A DNA stretch of 64,000 nucleotides, taken from Reticulitermes speratus. Lineage: Eukaryota; Arthropoda; Insecta; Blattodea; Rhinotermitidae. Position 1 is the stretch's first letter. Each line of letters starts with the position of its first letter. Of the stretch, positions 48,676 through 58,905 are shown piece by piece. The position numbers and the translations under genes were made by a program. The notes beneath the pieces were generated by a model. It searched no databases and was not told the DNA's origin. It was given only the letters and a program-made list of their open reading frames with translations. The stretch lies in the NCBI GenBank assembly GCA_021186555.1, contig JAJKFL010000004.1:22658406-22722405 (forward strand), read 5' to 3'.

Positions 48676-50316
48676 AGTTTCAGATAAGGGTAATATTGAT
48701 TAGCCTCACATACTAACCCTTATATACAACCAGACTATCCAAAATGTATATCTGTCAAAACACAACTAATCTTAATCAAATCTACTACTTATGCGTTATG
48801 TATGCGCTTTTGGAATTTTCTGAGCTTGAAGACGACATATATATAGGTCGAAACATGTCGCTCTTTTATGCACATGAAATCCATTGTCTAAATATAGTTG
48901 CGTTTTCACTGATACGTGTTTTGTATATTATATTATCATAACACAGCGGTATGTCACATATAAATATACCCAAAATTTTGTTGAATTATTCCGTCGGTTA
49001 TTGTTACTGTGGATTAACCATTTATAGCTCAGTGGTAAATATATATACCACGTACTCTAATGTTTAAAGAGCTCTAGATTTTGCTATGCCATGTATTTAT
49101 GTGCTTGGTATGATTTTCATACTCGTAATACTCGTAATAAGCAGAGATTATTTTCCTGTAGAACATTAACCGACTGACATTTACAGTGATGATGGAGATT
49201 GTTCTCTGTGTGTTAGGAACTGAGTCTCATACACGCTGAGATGATTCCCAAGTTCAAAGTTGCTACTGAATTCCTCTTATAGAACCCTCTTGCATTAAAT
49301 TTGTTAAAATTCATGCCCTTGATATAAAGTCCAGCAAAATATATAAATTCAGCTGCCTGTATATCAAACCACAAATTTTCATCTTTCTAAACTCTTTATG
49401 TCATAGTAGTCTTATAAGAAGGACGAGCGGTTGAAGTCTGGAAACCTACCAACAAAGTGATGCTGTTTCTCATGTCTGCAAAACAAAATTTTCTGACTTT
49501 TCTTTTCATCCACTCTCTTATTATGTTTCACGTCTTTCTCTCTCTTTAGTTCAGTCTCTCTTTAAATGGTTAATGTGCCATTCAGTTCTTATTTATAATG
49601 ATTATTATTTGTTTATTAATAAACCAGGCAGCTTTATGGCGGGTGTTTTGTTATTGGATAAATAGCCTTTTATCGTCCGAAGTGCTTAAAATGCTGTAGG
49701 CCTAATAAAGAAATGAGTTTCTCTATGGATACTTTTGAGGAATCGATCGGTCGTACTGAAGTGTACCGACGAGATAATCTGCATATGTTCACCATTAATC
49801 ATCCTGCATTCATTTTCGAAAAATATTAAATTGCCGGTCTGTTTTAAATATATTGATTGTCCTGGAGTAAAGGAGCAGACGCTTAGAGCCGACCGTCTAT
49901 TGCCGTGTTTAACAATGTGTGAAACTTACTTCTGTTATCCCACATGTCTTCATGACATGGTGCTTAGACGTAGGGCTTCGTAATTGGGTCATTTTACCAC
50001 GTATTCGTAGTTGCATAGGTTTTATGTATAACAGGAATGTTACGATTAACGTGCATGTTGAAATGGTTTAGAACTGGTCATGTTCTCTTGAAGGAACTTT
50101 CGCAGAATGTGTCTATCGGTACTGCAAGGTTGCCACTCTCCGGAACAGAACTCAAAACCCGAACCTTTCTATTATGAAGTGAAAATTTTGTGTTTGACGT
50201 ATAAATTTATATTGATGAATGTAGTGAGTAGACTTTTTTTTTTTACCAAATACATCGTACTGTTCCTTCAGAGTTTCTTTAACAATATGAAAATTTCAGA
50301 AGATAAATCTGTTTGT
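48676..50316. other. Anonymous sequence
   Basis: A reversed two-part motif is at about 48826-48866 (gagcttgaagacgac ... ggtcgaaacatgtc). A stretch at 49024-49035 resembles a tRNA A box but has no B box. No gene seen. Confidence 0.5.
48826..48866 (-). repeat. Two-part hairpin motif, reverse
   Basis: On the minus strand: gacatgtttcgacctatat then gtcgtcttcaagctc. Confidence 0.5.
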
Positions 50317-50317
50317 G

Positions 50318-50441
50318 CAATAAATCCAACATAGTTCCCAGTATTGTGTACTAACTAACTCCATGGAGCAGAGTCCTTCTTGAGAAGCTAACAGGTCCTC
50401 AGCTAGTCAAGAAATTATTGTGTACTATGTTGGATTTATTG
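50318..50441. repeat. Hairpin whose loop holds a retrotransposon tail
   Basis: A perfect 17-bp arm caataaatccaacatag (50318-50334) faces ctatgttggatttattg (50425-50441). Without the insert at 50354-50415 and one duplication the loop would be about 16 bases. Confidence 0.85.
50354..50415 (-). mobile_element. 62-bp non-LTR retrotransposon tail insertion (family L-A)
   Basis: The segment (actccatggagcagagtcct, tcttgagaagctaacaggtc, ctcagctagtcaagaaa) is nearly identical to 56631-56686, the 3' UTR end of the L-A fragment there. It has a perfect 12-bp target duplication tattgtgtacta at 50342-50353 and 50416-50427. This is an extreme 5' truncation and marks the exact 3' end of the L-A element. Confidence 0.88.
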
Positions 50442-50516
50442 TAAAAAAATATTTCGGAAGGTTCACAGTCAAAATGTTTTGTTACATGTACCATGGATTT
50501 TATCGTCAGTTTATAT

Positions 50517-50622
50517 CAAAACCAAAAAGAATGCACAAGATTATTAACAAGTATAAGATGTATGTTGTATGTTGTAAATACATCTTATACTTGTTAACAA
50601 TCTTGTGCATTTGTTGGTTTTG
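50517..50622. repeat. 46-bp-armed hairpin
   Basis: Arm 50517-50562 (caaaaccaaaaagaatgcac, aagattattaacaagtataa, gatgta) faces 50577-50622 with about three differences around a 14-base loop. Possibly a small foldback element or part of one larger structure with 50318-50441. Confidence 0.85.
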
Positions 50623-52362
50623 ACTTAAACTCATGTAAAAACGAATCTTTATCGATTTAGTCGTAGGCAGTTAAAAATTTACATCATAGTAGAGCAACAG
50701 GATGTAACGTTTCATATGTGTCTCTCCGATGTAAAAAATGGAATTAAAGCAAAGAGAAAAACAAAACCAGTTTACCCGGTGCATTGGTACTAGAAGCTAT
50801 CATTCAACTCACCCTGTTTTATACACACGTGTGTGCTGTGTTACTCTTAAAACACTATTTATTTCGTTCATATAACCAGCCCCTAGGGCGGGACCGGATA
50901 CGTTATGGATTGCTGCTCCTGCGTTCTCGACTGCAGAAGAATTATCGGTAAGTCTCACTTGTATGAAGAGGTAGGAAGGAGGGTTAAAACACTTGACTAC
51001 AGACTATAAAACAAGTGGAACTCAGCTTAATGTGGAACGTAAGCAATTTATAGCCAATAATTCTCTTTTTTTTTTCCCACCCTGTGTATTAAACGAGGAG
51101 AGAAAAAAAGAGGGTGGGTTTTATGTTTTCTCGTTTACAGTATTTTGATGTAGTGTAGTGCCGCCATTGTTATCATCTTTCACCCTGGATCCTAAGGCGT
51201 AAAGGTAAATGTATGAGCGTTCATATCGGATTTCCTTCCTTTAGCACTGCCAAGGCCTGAAGGTACCGAAATGCTCGCTTACTTGCTCACTTTTCAAGCT
51301 TGGCTTTGGAGTATATAAAATAATTCAACCACATTGGTAGGGGGTCCATTACTAAATACACACTTTCTGTTCTTGCTGCCGGGAATTCGCCACTTCTCTT
51401 TGTTTTCTTTCTCTATAGAACTTTCTTTTCACTTCCTGTATATTTGCTTCTATGTTCTGCAGAAATCTTTCATGCAGAAACTTTGGTTTTTCATTAACTT
51501 TGTGATTAATGTACAGCCCGTTCTTTTCTTTTCGATTTTAGGATTTGTTTGAGAAATATCTTGCGGAATACGTCAAATTAAACACCCACTGAAACTCGCG
51601 ATAAATATTCTTCTCTTGAATCCTTATCCATCCAGTGTCGAGTTACACTCGACAGTGCGTCCCTTTGTACCAGGCCCAAGGTCGAGCTCGAATCGACACT
51701 TTACTTTACAAAGTTTTATATCATATTCCCTAAGCTCCTGTTACCTAGTGGCTGCCCATTGAAACCTGAAGATCAGGAATTTCATAAAAAATCAATTTGG
51801 AAGAGAATACTGAAATTTACAAAAATAATTTAGATTGCAAAGTGTTAAGAAGGTCATGTAGTTGTCGTTTTTCGCAGTGACTAAATATAGTATATAGCTA
51901 TGTGCATATCATAATACATACTAAGTACTGAATTATTAATAATTAATTAGCCTGGACATTCTAAAGTCTACGTTCTATTTTAAAGACCTTAACTTACGCA
52001 TTAAACCTAATCCGAAGTAGCCTTTCTTGGTTTTCCATAACACTTACCCAGTGTTAGATGTAACTTTGTGTTCTATTTTACGACACTGTTGGCTTCTCAG
52101 ACTGTATTATGTTGAATGTAGAATGTTTGGTTAGGGATGAAATGGAAAGGATGCGCAAGGAAGCGGTCTTGACGTAATTGAGGTAATACCTCGCGTGCAT
52201 TTTTTTCCACCTCTTACTTGCTCCAGAAAAAGTTACCTCCGGTTGCTGTTGGGACTTACCCTCTGACCCGATGTTTGGCTACGGTAAACAATAAAGACAG
52301 TTTGCTAGATTTGAATCAGTCTCCGATCTATTCCTCTGTTCTACAATCCTTTGTACATTATT
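50623..52362. other. Anonymous sequence
   Basis: No gene recognised. An imperfect T-rich/A-rich inverted repeat is at about 51062-51115 and a short palindrome tgtcgagttacactcgaca at 51636-51654. Confidence 0.5.
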
Positions 52363-52377
52363 AATGGAAATACAGAA

Positions 52378-52648
52378 GAAAGGTAAAGCTATATCTATAC
52401 ACACCATGAAGGCGTAGAGCAGGAGTAGAGGTATAGCTCTACTCATTTACAACCTTGGCGCCACAAGGGGGTGGGGTGGTCGACGGCATTTCCCGGCCGC
52501 TTTATCCCCGGAAGACATTCGGTACCCATTGCAAGAATCTTGGTGGGCCTCAGACCCGATCTGGATGGGTACCGAAAAGTCCCCTTCCCCCTCTGGGACC
52601 GTCCAGCCCGTAGCATAGTCGCTATACGACTACGCTATCCCGGCCGCC
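52378..52648 (-). mobile_element. SINE-D copy, complete
   Basis: On the minus strand: head tagcgtagtcgtatagcgac, body ggtacccatccagatcgg and aaagcggccgggaaatgc, tail gtagagctatacctctactc. A 15-bp target duplication aatggaaatacagaa (52363-52377) and aatggaaatatagaa (52649-52663) has one mismatch. Confidence 0.88.
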
Positions 52649-52663
52649 AATGGAAATATAGAA

Positions 52664-53258
52664 CCTATGTAAAATAACTTGCCTGAAATTTCGGAAGTTT
52701 GTTATCATGAGATTAAGTCAAAAGTATTGTAAGTTTTCTTGTATTGTGTGATGCGTTGCAGGCTTCCTCTTGATTGCAATGTAAAATTGCCGTAAAAGCT
52801 TAGAAAAATGTAGAAATTCTTACTGAAATATTTAGCCTGTGGCTGACGGGTTCATTGTCACTGCTGTAACTCTACCAGAGTCATGTAAGGCTTTGTCCCA
52901 GATATAATATTTATGATATTAATCAAAGCATAAAATACAAATTTCACGACGATTAAAATGGATATTGTTAATAAATACATGAATTTCTTGTGATCCAAGA
53001 GAAATTAGATTTAATCTTGCTGAGGCGCAAATGTGTTTTTGTCGTGGATTCAGGTCGTCTGGATTTTTACGCAGAGTAGTAGAGTTACAAATTCCCGACG
53101 TTTGGGAGGAACGTACCGCCTTCATCTTCAAGCATTGGAGAGCCGCATATTTATCTCTCTTGGGATCATTCCCTGTTAAAGCCTCTTCATTTGGCCATTC
53201 ATTTCCTACTAGCAATTTAATAAAATTCTAAGGATAAACTTAAAAACCGGCGAGGAGT
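52664..53258. other. Anonymous sequence
   Basis: A weak two-part motif (cgacgtttgggaggaacgta then cgccttcatcttcaagc) is at 53097-53133. No gene seen. Confidence 0.45.
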
Positions 53259-53270
53259 AAGTTATAGCTA

Positions 53271-53560
53271 AGGCCGTGCCATGGCTCAGGCGGATAGTCC
53301 GGCCTCTCACCGCGGAGGCCCGGGTTCGATCCGGGGTCAGTCCATGTGGAATTTTTGGTGGACAAACTGGCACTGGGACAGGTTTTTCCCCGAGTACTTC
53401 GGTTTCCCCTGTCAATTTGATTCTACCGGTGCTCCATTACTTGGGAAAACGGAAAAAATTAATCATCTTTCTCTTCACCTTCATCGCAGGGTTCCACAAT
53501 AAGCCTCAAGGCTGCGGTGCGTCTGTGGCATCTGCTGCGGGGTTCTTCACCACAAAAAAA
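53271..53560 (+). mobile_element. SINE-C copy, tail type 1, complete
   Basis: The best-preserved copy of its family: head ggccgtgccatggctcaggc, B box gggttcgatccggg, body tggacaaactggcactggga, tail cacaataagcctcaaggctg and a terminal A run. A perfect 12-bp target duplication aagttatagcta is at 53259-53270 and 53561-53572. Frames of 97 and 73 codons over it are chance. Confidence 0.93.
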
Positions 53561-53917
53561 AAGTTATAGCTATTACTGAGAACCAGCCGTGTCCTCTGAA
53601 GCAGCAAGCTCCGCAGTGTAATATTTCGGAATTCGGCCCAACCTCCTCCAAAAACTCGCACTATACGCAATAGTGTCTATGTTAACCGAGGTTAGGCACT
53701 TAAGCCACTGACACGTTTTGACGAGCGCAGAACCTTTTCCTTTTCAAGTCTCGTTAGCTGTTTTAAGTTACAAAACCTCGCCGGATGATCTGTATGGTGC
53801 AGTGTTGGCCAGGGTAGTGGTCTGAAAACGTAGGTAGGCAATGCGATCGCTTTGAAGCATTTGCTTTGAAATAATTAAATTACTGTTTATAGATGTTGTT
53901 GAATAAAGACTCAGGTA

Positions 53918-54165
53918 AAGCCGTGCCATGGCACAGGCTGCTAGTTGCTGATCTCTCAACGTGAAGGCCCGAGCTCAATCGCAGGCGATTGTATGTGGGA
54001 TTTGTGGTAGGAGAAGTGTCACTAGAACAGGGTTTTCTCCGAGTACTTCGGTTTCCCGCCGTCAGCATCATTCCACCGATGTTTCATATTCGTAATTCAT
54101 TCACCTACTACCCACTCTGTAGGGCATAATATTGGCAATTGACAGCGTCGTTAAACAACACACTA
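53918..54165 (+). mobile_element. SINE-C copy, tail type 2
   Basis: Head gccgtgccatggcacaggct, weak B box, body gtgggatttgtggtaggaga and cgagtacttcggtttcccgc, tail attgacagcgtcgttaaaca. It sits 350 bp from the type 1 copy on the same strand. Confidence 0.85.
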
Positions 54166-54387
54166 GCCTCAGTTCCTATAGGTCTGTTTACGGGTAAGTT
54201 CATTGAGAGAAGGTTGTAGCATTTTGACATGGAGGGAAAATAAAACAAGCCAAAGCACTCTGAGGGTAAAATGAATTATAAAGCATGATAAATATTTTTG
54301 TTTGTATATGTGTTTACACATAGACGCTTACATAATACATACGTACATATATAAAGACATACATATATTCAAACATACATACGTACG

Positions 54388-54412
54388 TATATATATATAT
54401 ATATATATATAT
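54388..54412. repeat. (TA)n microsatellite
   Basis: A 25-base TA run preceded by acatacgtacgt-type repeats. Confidence 0.9.
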
Positions 54413-54675
54413 TAATTCGAATTCAAGACGCACCTTTTTTCACATTTCTTCGAACTGAAAATTAGGGCGCGTCTTAAATTCGAGGTATTATTATTCATTC
54501 TTCGAAAGTCTCGAAAACATCATTTTCCTCGAAAAAGAAGTCGCCTCGCTAAAAGAGTAGTAAATTTTACAGACAGTGAAATGTATTTGCTTGCAAAAAT
54601 ATTTTCCTGAAAATCACTTTTTAAAACTGTGATGCGTCTTAAATTAGTGGGAGTCTTAAATTCGAAATAATACCG
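54413..54675. mobile_element. Possible DNA-transposon remnant with repeated terminal motif
   Basis: The left end cgaattcaagacgcacc is answered by three plus-oriented copies of the complementary theme: gcgcgtcttaaattcgag (54467), gatgcgtcttaaattagt (54633) and gagtcttaaattcgaaat (54651). Inverted terminal motifs of this GACGCACC type are known from non-autonomous DNA elements, but I cannot name the family. Confidence 0.4.
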
Positions 54676-54992
54676 TATATAAATAGACATATATACACAA
54701 AGTTACACTTAGTTACTATGATTTAAAATTCGTTTCATTCTTAGAACATGTTTGTGGGTCTTATTTGATTTTTTGAGTAAATTGTCAGAAATTTTTTAAA
54801 AGCCACTAACTGTAGGAAGGCGCAATTACTACGCTGTCTGTAGGTCGGTGTGTGTATACGCCGTGCTTTAAAATGCTATACAGTGGAAGTTATATTGAGG
54901 TATGTTGCGAGCTTTTTGGTTATGATTTCCATTCCGACGGCAGAGGTCACCTACTAGTTTGACTCATGCACTTCGTCATTTTACAATTTGTG
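54676..54992. other. Anonymous sequence
   Basis: Nothing recognised. Confidence 0.5.
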
Positions 54993-55005
54993 AATACAAG
55001 GAGAT

Positions 55006-55311
55006 GGGGCCACGCGGTGGCGCTGTTGGTTGAGGCACTGCGCTACAAGCCGGAAAGTCGAGGTTTCGGTTCTCGATAGGGCCATTGGAATTTTTCATTG
55101 ACATAATTCTTCCGGTCACACTATGGTCCTGGGGTCGACTAAGCCTCTAACAGAAATGAGTACCAGGAGTACTTCCTGGGGGGTAAAGGCGTTGCGTAGG
55201 GCTGACAACCTTACCATCTTCATGTGCCGATTGTTTGGAAATCTGGGAGCCTCAACCTCCTGAAACGCTCGGGGCCTGTCCAGGCCTGTAATGAGATTGC
55301 TTTACCTCTTA
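55006..55311 (+). mobile_element. SINE-B copy, complete
   Basis: Head ggtggcgctgttggttgagg, B box degraded to aggtttcggttctcg, body atgagtaccaggagtacttc and ccgattgtttggaaatctgg, tail ggcctgtccaggcctgtaat then gattgctttacc. A 13-bp target duplication aatacaaggagat (54993-55005) and aatacacggagat (55312-55324) has one mismatch. Confidence 0.9.
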
Positions 55312-55324
55312 AATACACGGAGAT

Positions 55325-56096
55325 AGACTTTGTAACACCTTTGTTTTGTGTCTTATAGAATCAATCTCGTTGAGTTCTTATCAGTTACGGAAACCGAGTA
55401 TTACGATACAACTCCATAGAACTTCCTTGTTTTAGGAATAACTGCGGACAATGCTCTGCAGTTACCAATTTTTAGTATATAAAAATCGAGTTTTCTGTGT
55501 ATTGGAATTCTGCATTATGAAGCAAGACTCGCGGAGCTCCGTTATTTTCTCGCTGTTAGAAGATGTTTCTTGTGTAATTTGTTTGAACTCGAGTGTTAAA
55601 AAGACAGATGGGAGTGAACACAGGTGCATGGGGGAGGGACGAGGCGACACTCTGAAAAAATATATAAAAAGAGGTAGGAAGAGAGAGGGTAGACGGGAAG
55701 AATTTATCGCGGAAGGGAAGGGAATGAGAAGTAGAATAATGTGCAAGAATTTGTTCCCGTAAATTTCACGAGATGTGTTCGTAGAAAATGCAGAATTCAT
55801 ACACTACTTAACGCCCGAGGAATAATCGACTGGCAGAAACAGGCAACATCTGTGTACATCTTGGTGAATTGCTCCTTCGTGAACTCACCTGCGAATATCC
55901 GTACAAGACAGTTGGATTTGTCTACATAAGACGAGGGACTGTCCTTTGCAGTGTACGAAGTTGCTGTGTAGTGATGCCTCTGGTCCTACTGTTGTGTCTG
56001 TGTGTGTGTGTGTGTGTTCTGCTGAATTTAATAGTTCCTGGCTGTCAGTCACAACCTCGTAAAAGTCATCTCTATATATATATGTATAACTTGCAG
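55325..56096. other. Anonymous sequence with opposed open frames
   Basis: Frames of 103 codons (plus, 55451-55762) and 112 codons (minus, 55462-55800) overlap in a purine-rich region, which explains both. A GT run is at 55993-56017. No gene claimed. Confidence 0.5.
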
Positions 56097-56107
56097 AGAA
56101 TGCCTAT

Positions 56108-56384
56108 CGTCGAGACCGGTGTCCGTGCGGTCTAAGACGTAGGTCTATGTCCGCTCGCTTGCTGGGATTGCAGATTCGAATCCCGCCGGGCCATGGATGT
56201 CTGTCTCTTGTGAACGTTGTTTTTTGTTGGTAGGGGTCTCTGCGACGGGCTGGTCCTTCTTCCAGAGGAGTCCCACCGAGTGTTTTGTGTGGGTGGGTGT
56301 GGGTGTGGGTGTCGTTGAGTGTGATCAGTTGCAACAGTAACTCTCTACACCTACAGTGAAGAGGTCAGACGAAGAAAGAATTTA
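56108..56384 (+). mobile_element. SINE-A copy, complete
   Basis: Head gaccggtgtccgtgcggtct, B box gattcgaatcccgcc, body catggatgtctgtctcttgt and gtaggggtctctgcgacggg, with an expanded gtgggtgtgggtg stretch near 56288-56310. A perfect 11-bp target duplication agaatgcctat is at 56097-56107 and 56385-56395. Confidence 0.9.
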
Positions 56385-56465
56385 AGAATGCCTATTGATA
56401 AGAATAGCAAGTGCAGGCTAGTATTAATTCTTTCCATGCATCCTAATTCAGAGGCTTTCAATAGG

Positions 56466-56502
56466 TATTATTATTATTATTGTTATTATTATTATTATTA
56501 TT
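56466..56502. repeat. (TTA)n microsatellite
   Basis: A trinucleotide run with one interruption. Confidence 0.9.
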
Positions 56503-56625
56503 GCAATAATTGGTAAAAACCGTCAAACACAACTAAGTACTATGTTGTCATAAATGTGACAGGTGTATGTTTCAGCCACTTGACTCTGTTATTGCCTTAG
56601 TCAAGCCGAATATTTTAGTGTCCCC

Positions 56626-56965
56626 TAACTCCATGGAGCAGAGTCCTTCTTGAGAAGTTAACAGGTCCTCAGCTAGTCAAGAAATTCCCCGCATTTTATG
56701 GAACCCGAAGGTTCATTACAGCATTCACAAGAGCCCGCCACCTGTCCCTATCCTGAGCCATATCAATCCAGTCCATGCCCCCCATCCCACTTCTTGAAGG
56801 TCGTTTTAATATTATCCTCCCAGCTATGCCTGGGTCTTCCAAGTGGTCTCCTTCCCTCAGGTCTCCCCATCAAAATCCTGTATGCACCTCTTCCCTCCCC
56901 CATACGTGCTACATGCCCCGCCCACGTCATTCTTTTTGGTTTGATCACCCGAATAATATTTGGTG
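56626..56965 (-). mobile_element. Non-LTR retrotransposon 3' fragment (family L-A), best preserved
   Basis: On the minus strand a 61-codon open frame (56763-56948) encodes [19 protein letters not shown], then [20 protein letters not shown] and WDGGHGLD. This is the basic C-terminal block that follows the reverse transcriptase in this arthropod family. It is followed by the 3' UTR: gaaccttcgggttccataaa, gcggggaatttcttgactag and ctgaggacctgttaacttct, ending at about 56629. The gatcacccgaataatat segment at its 5' side is also in the copy at 14597-14610, so the element extends there. Reverse transcriptase and endonuclease domains are missing. Confidence 0.88.
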
Positions 56966-58499
56966 ATCAGTACAGATCGTTAAGTTCCTCGTTATGTAAC
57001 TGTCCCCTCATAATAAGAAAATGTTTTTTTAATAAGTAGTTGGATTTGATGGTTTTTAACATTTGATTTTACACATAAACACAACGGAATGCCCCAAATT
57101 AAAGTAAATTATTATTTTGTTGTTGTTTCGTAATTGACCCTTAGGCTGCACAGCCAGCATGTAAATGAACAAGAAATGAAATGAATTTAAATTACTTCTG
57201 CTTACGATTTACCATTATTCTCATCATTGTAAACAAATATTATCTTATCCTATCATAAACGTACACTCTGTATTTGAAGTAAATTTACTGAAACGCGTGT
57301 AGTTGCACGTTGGTTATTTAACAAACCCTTAGTAAAGTCTAGTATTGTGGAAATACGTTATGAGAATGTTAGTTGGAACTACCTCAGCACGTTTACGAGA
57401 GCAGAATTTTGTGATGATATTCAGGAAGACTGGAGTTGATATGGACTGCTTGCGCAAAGTCCTGTTCCACCGACTTTGTTATAAAGGCGAACATATACAG
57501 CAGAATATTTAAAACTGAAGCCATTAATTGGAGCGATATTCAGTGCATGTTACTGGTACGAGGTACCATTTTTTTCGATTTTCCTCTGCATGGTCCATGA
57601 TCACATCTTGTACGATAGATATATGAAGATGTGGAGCCCTGTGGCGTTTTCGGAGTTGATGCTACTGAATTAACGATGAATTACTTCACGGAATTAAATG
57701 CAGACAACATTGAACGAAATTAGCCGTAGAAGTCCTTGACACTTGAACCCCATAAAAACTAACAGAATATTAATAATAGCCTACGTTTTAGAATCCTTAG
57801 AATGAGGCGTCCATTTTCGCGAAATTTTTGAGTGTTTTTGGGTGGCACTTCTCCCTAACAGTTCCTGTAGTACATATGTTTATAATAATTCTCAGCAGAT
57901 TTGAGGCGGTCGTGGTACTGACGCCCCATTACAAAGTGAAGCATTGTTACAGGTAATGACTTTCTATTATACAGCTTGGTCGCTTGCTTTGCAGGGTTCT
58001 GAAACATACACACACTTCAGTCGAAAATTGAGCTGCAACACAGCAAGGGGCGACAATAGAGGGTGTAACAACTCTTAAGAGGGGTTGATGATGGTAAAAA
58101 AAGAAGAGGGAGATGGAGGAAGAAGTGAAATTAGGGAGTGTTGTTTATTGTTGCAGGCCTATTGATTGCGACGAACGTGATCATACTGCCCTTGCGTTCG
58201 GCTGGTCGGTGGTTTCTAGGGGAAAGGAAAGCCGTGTTCTGGTTCACAGGCAAAGCGTGAGATCAAGAGGGAGGATTACTGTAGTATTAGTGAGGATTAC
58301 CAATCGGTCCAATTAGAGGAAATCCTTGAATGTTCTCTCTTCTACCTCTCTCTTCTGTAGGTTCCAAATGTTTCCCCGATAATAATGAGCTTTCTGAGAT
58401 AAAGCTCTCCAAAATGATTCAATACGTTGTTCCCTCTTCATCGTCAAACAAAGAGAAGTGGCAGCTTTTATTTGAAAATTTAACTAACTAAACTACCGG
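56966..58499. other. Anonymous sequence
   Basis: No gene or repeat recognised. Confidence 0.55.
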
Positions 58500-58905
58500 G
58501 AGCAGTATCCTTATTCAGAATATATTAGCTGTTCAGTTAATCAAGAAATTCCTCCTCTTGTAACAAATCTGAAGTTTCGTTACCGTGTTCACAAAATCTC
58601 GCCGTTGTTTGTTGTTCTAAGGCATATGAATCTACACCAGGATTCAAGCCTGGAATATTGAATATGTAGCTGTCAGTTGTTAATACCCTTATAAGGTATG
58701 AGCTTAGAAATATAGAAAAAATTGTCTTGTAAAAGTGGATTTTGGAAAGGATTAATGGATAAATTCCATCCTCTTTCTTCAAACCCCATTTCAAGATTTT
58801 CCTTCCATCTACGCCAAGATCTTCAAAGTGGTTCTTTCCTGAGATTTCCCGTCCTGAGTTTGTATGCATTATTGTAACCTCTACAACCATAAGTATAAGC
58901 CACAA
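58500..58905 (-). mobile_element. Non-LTR retrotransposon 3' fragment (family L-A), diverged
   Basis: The minus-strand 127-codon frame (58537-58920) contains GREISGKNHFEDLGVDGRKI and LKWGLKKEDG, equivalent to GKRPLGRPRRRWEDNIKMDL in the better copy. The 3' UTR match (gtaacgaaacttcagatttg, gaggaatttcttgattaact) lies at its other end. The coding and UTR blocks are separated by unrelated sequence, so an insertion or deletion has disrupted it. The frame is not a functional gene. Confidence 0.65.

Noticed and set aside
49022..49090. tRNA-like A box (tagctcagtggta)
   Set aside because: No B box (GGTTCRANNCC) follows at the right distance and no cloverleaf can be drawn.
51062..51115. Imperfect inverted repeat of T-rich and A-rich runs
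   Set aside because: Mostly low-complexity complementarity; only cccaccct/agggtggg is informative.
55451..55800. Overlapping 103- and 112-codon frames
   Set aside because: A purine-rich stretch keeps both strands open; no motif, no context.
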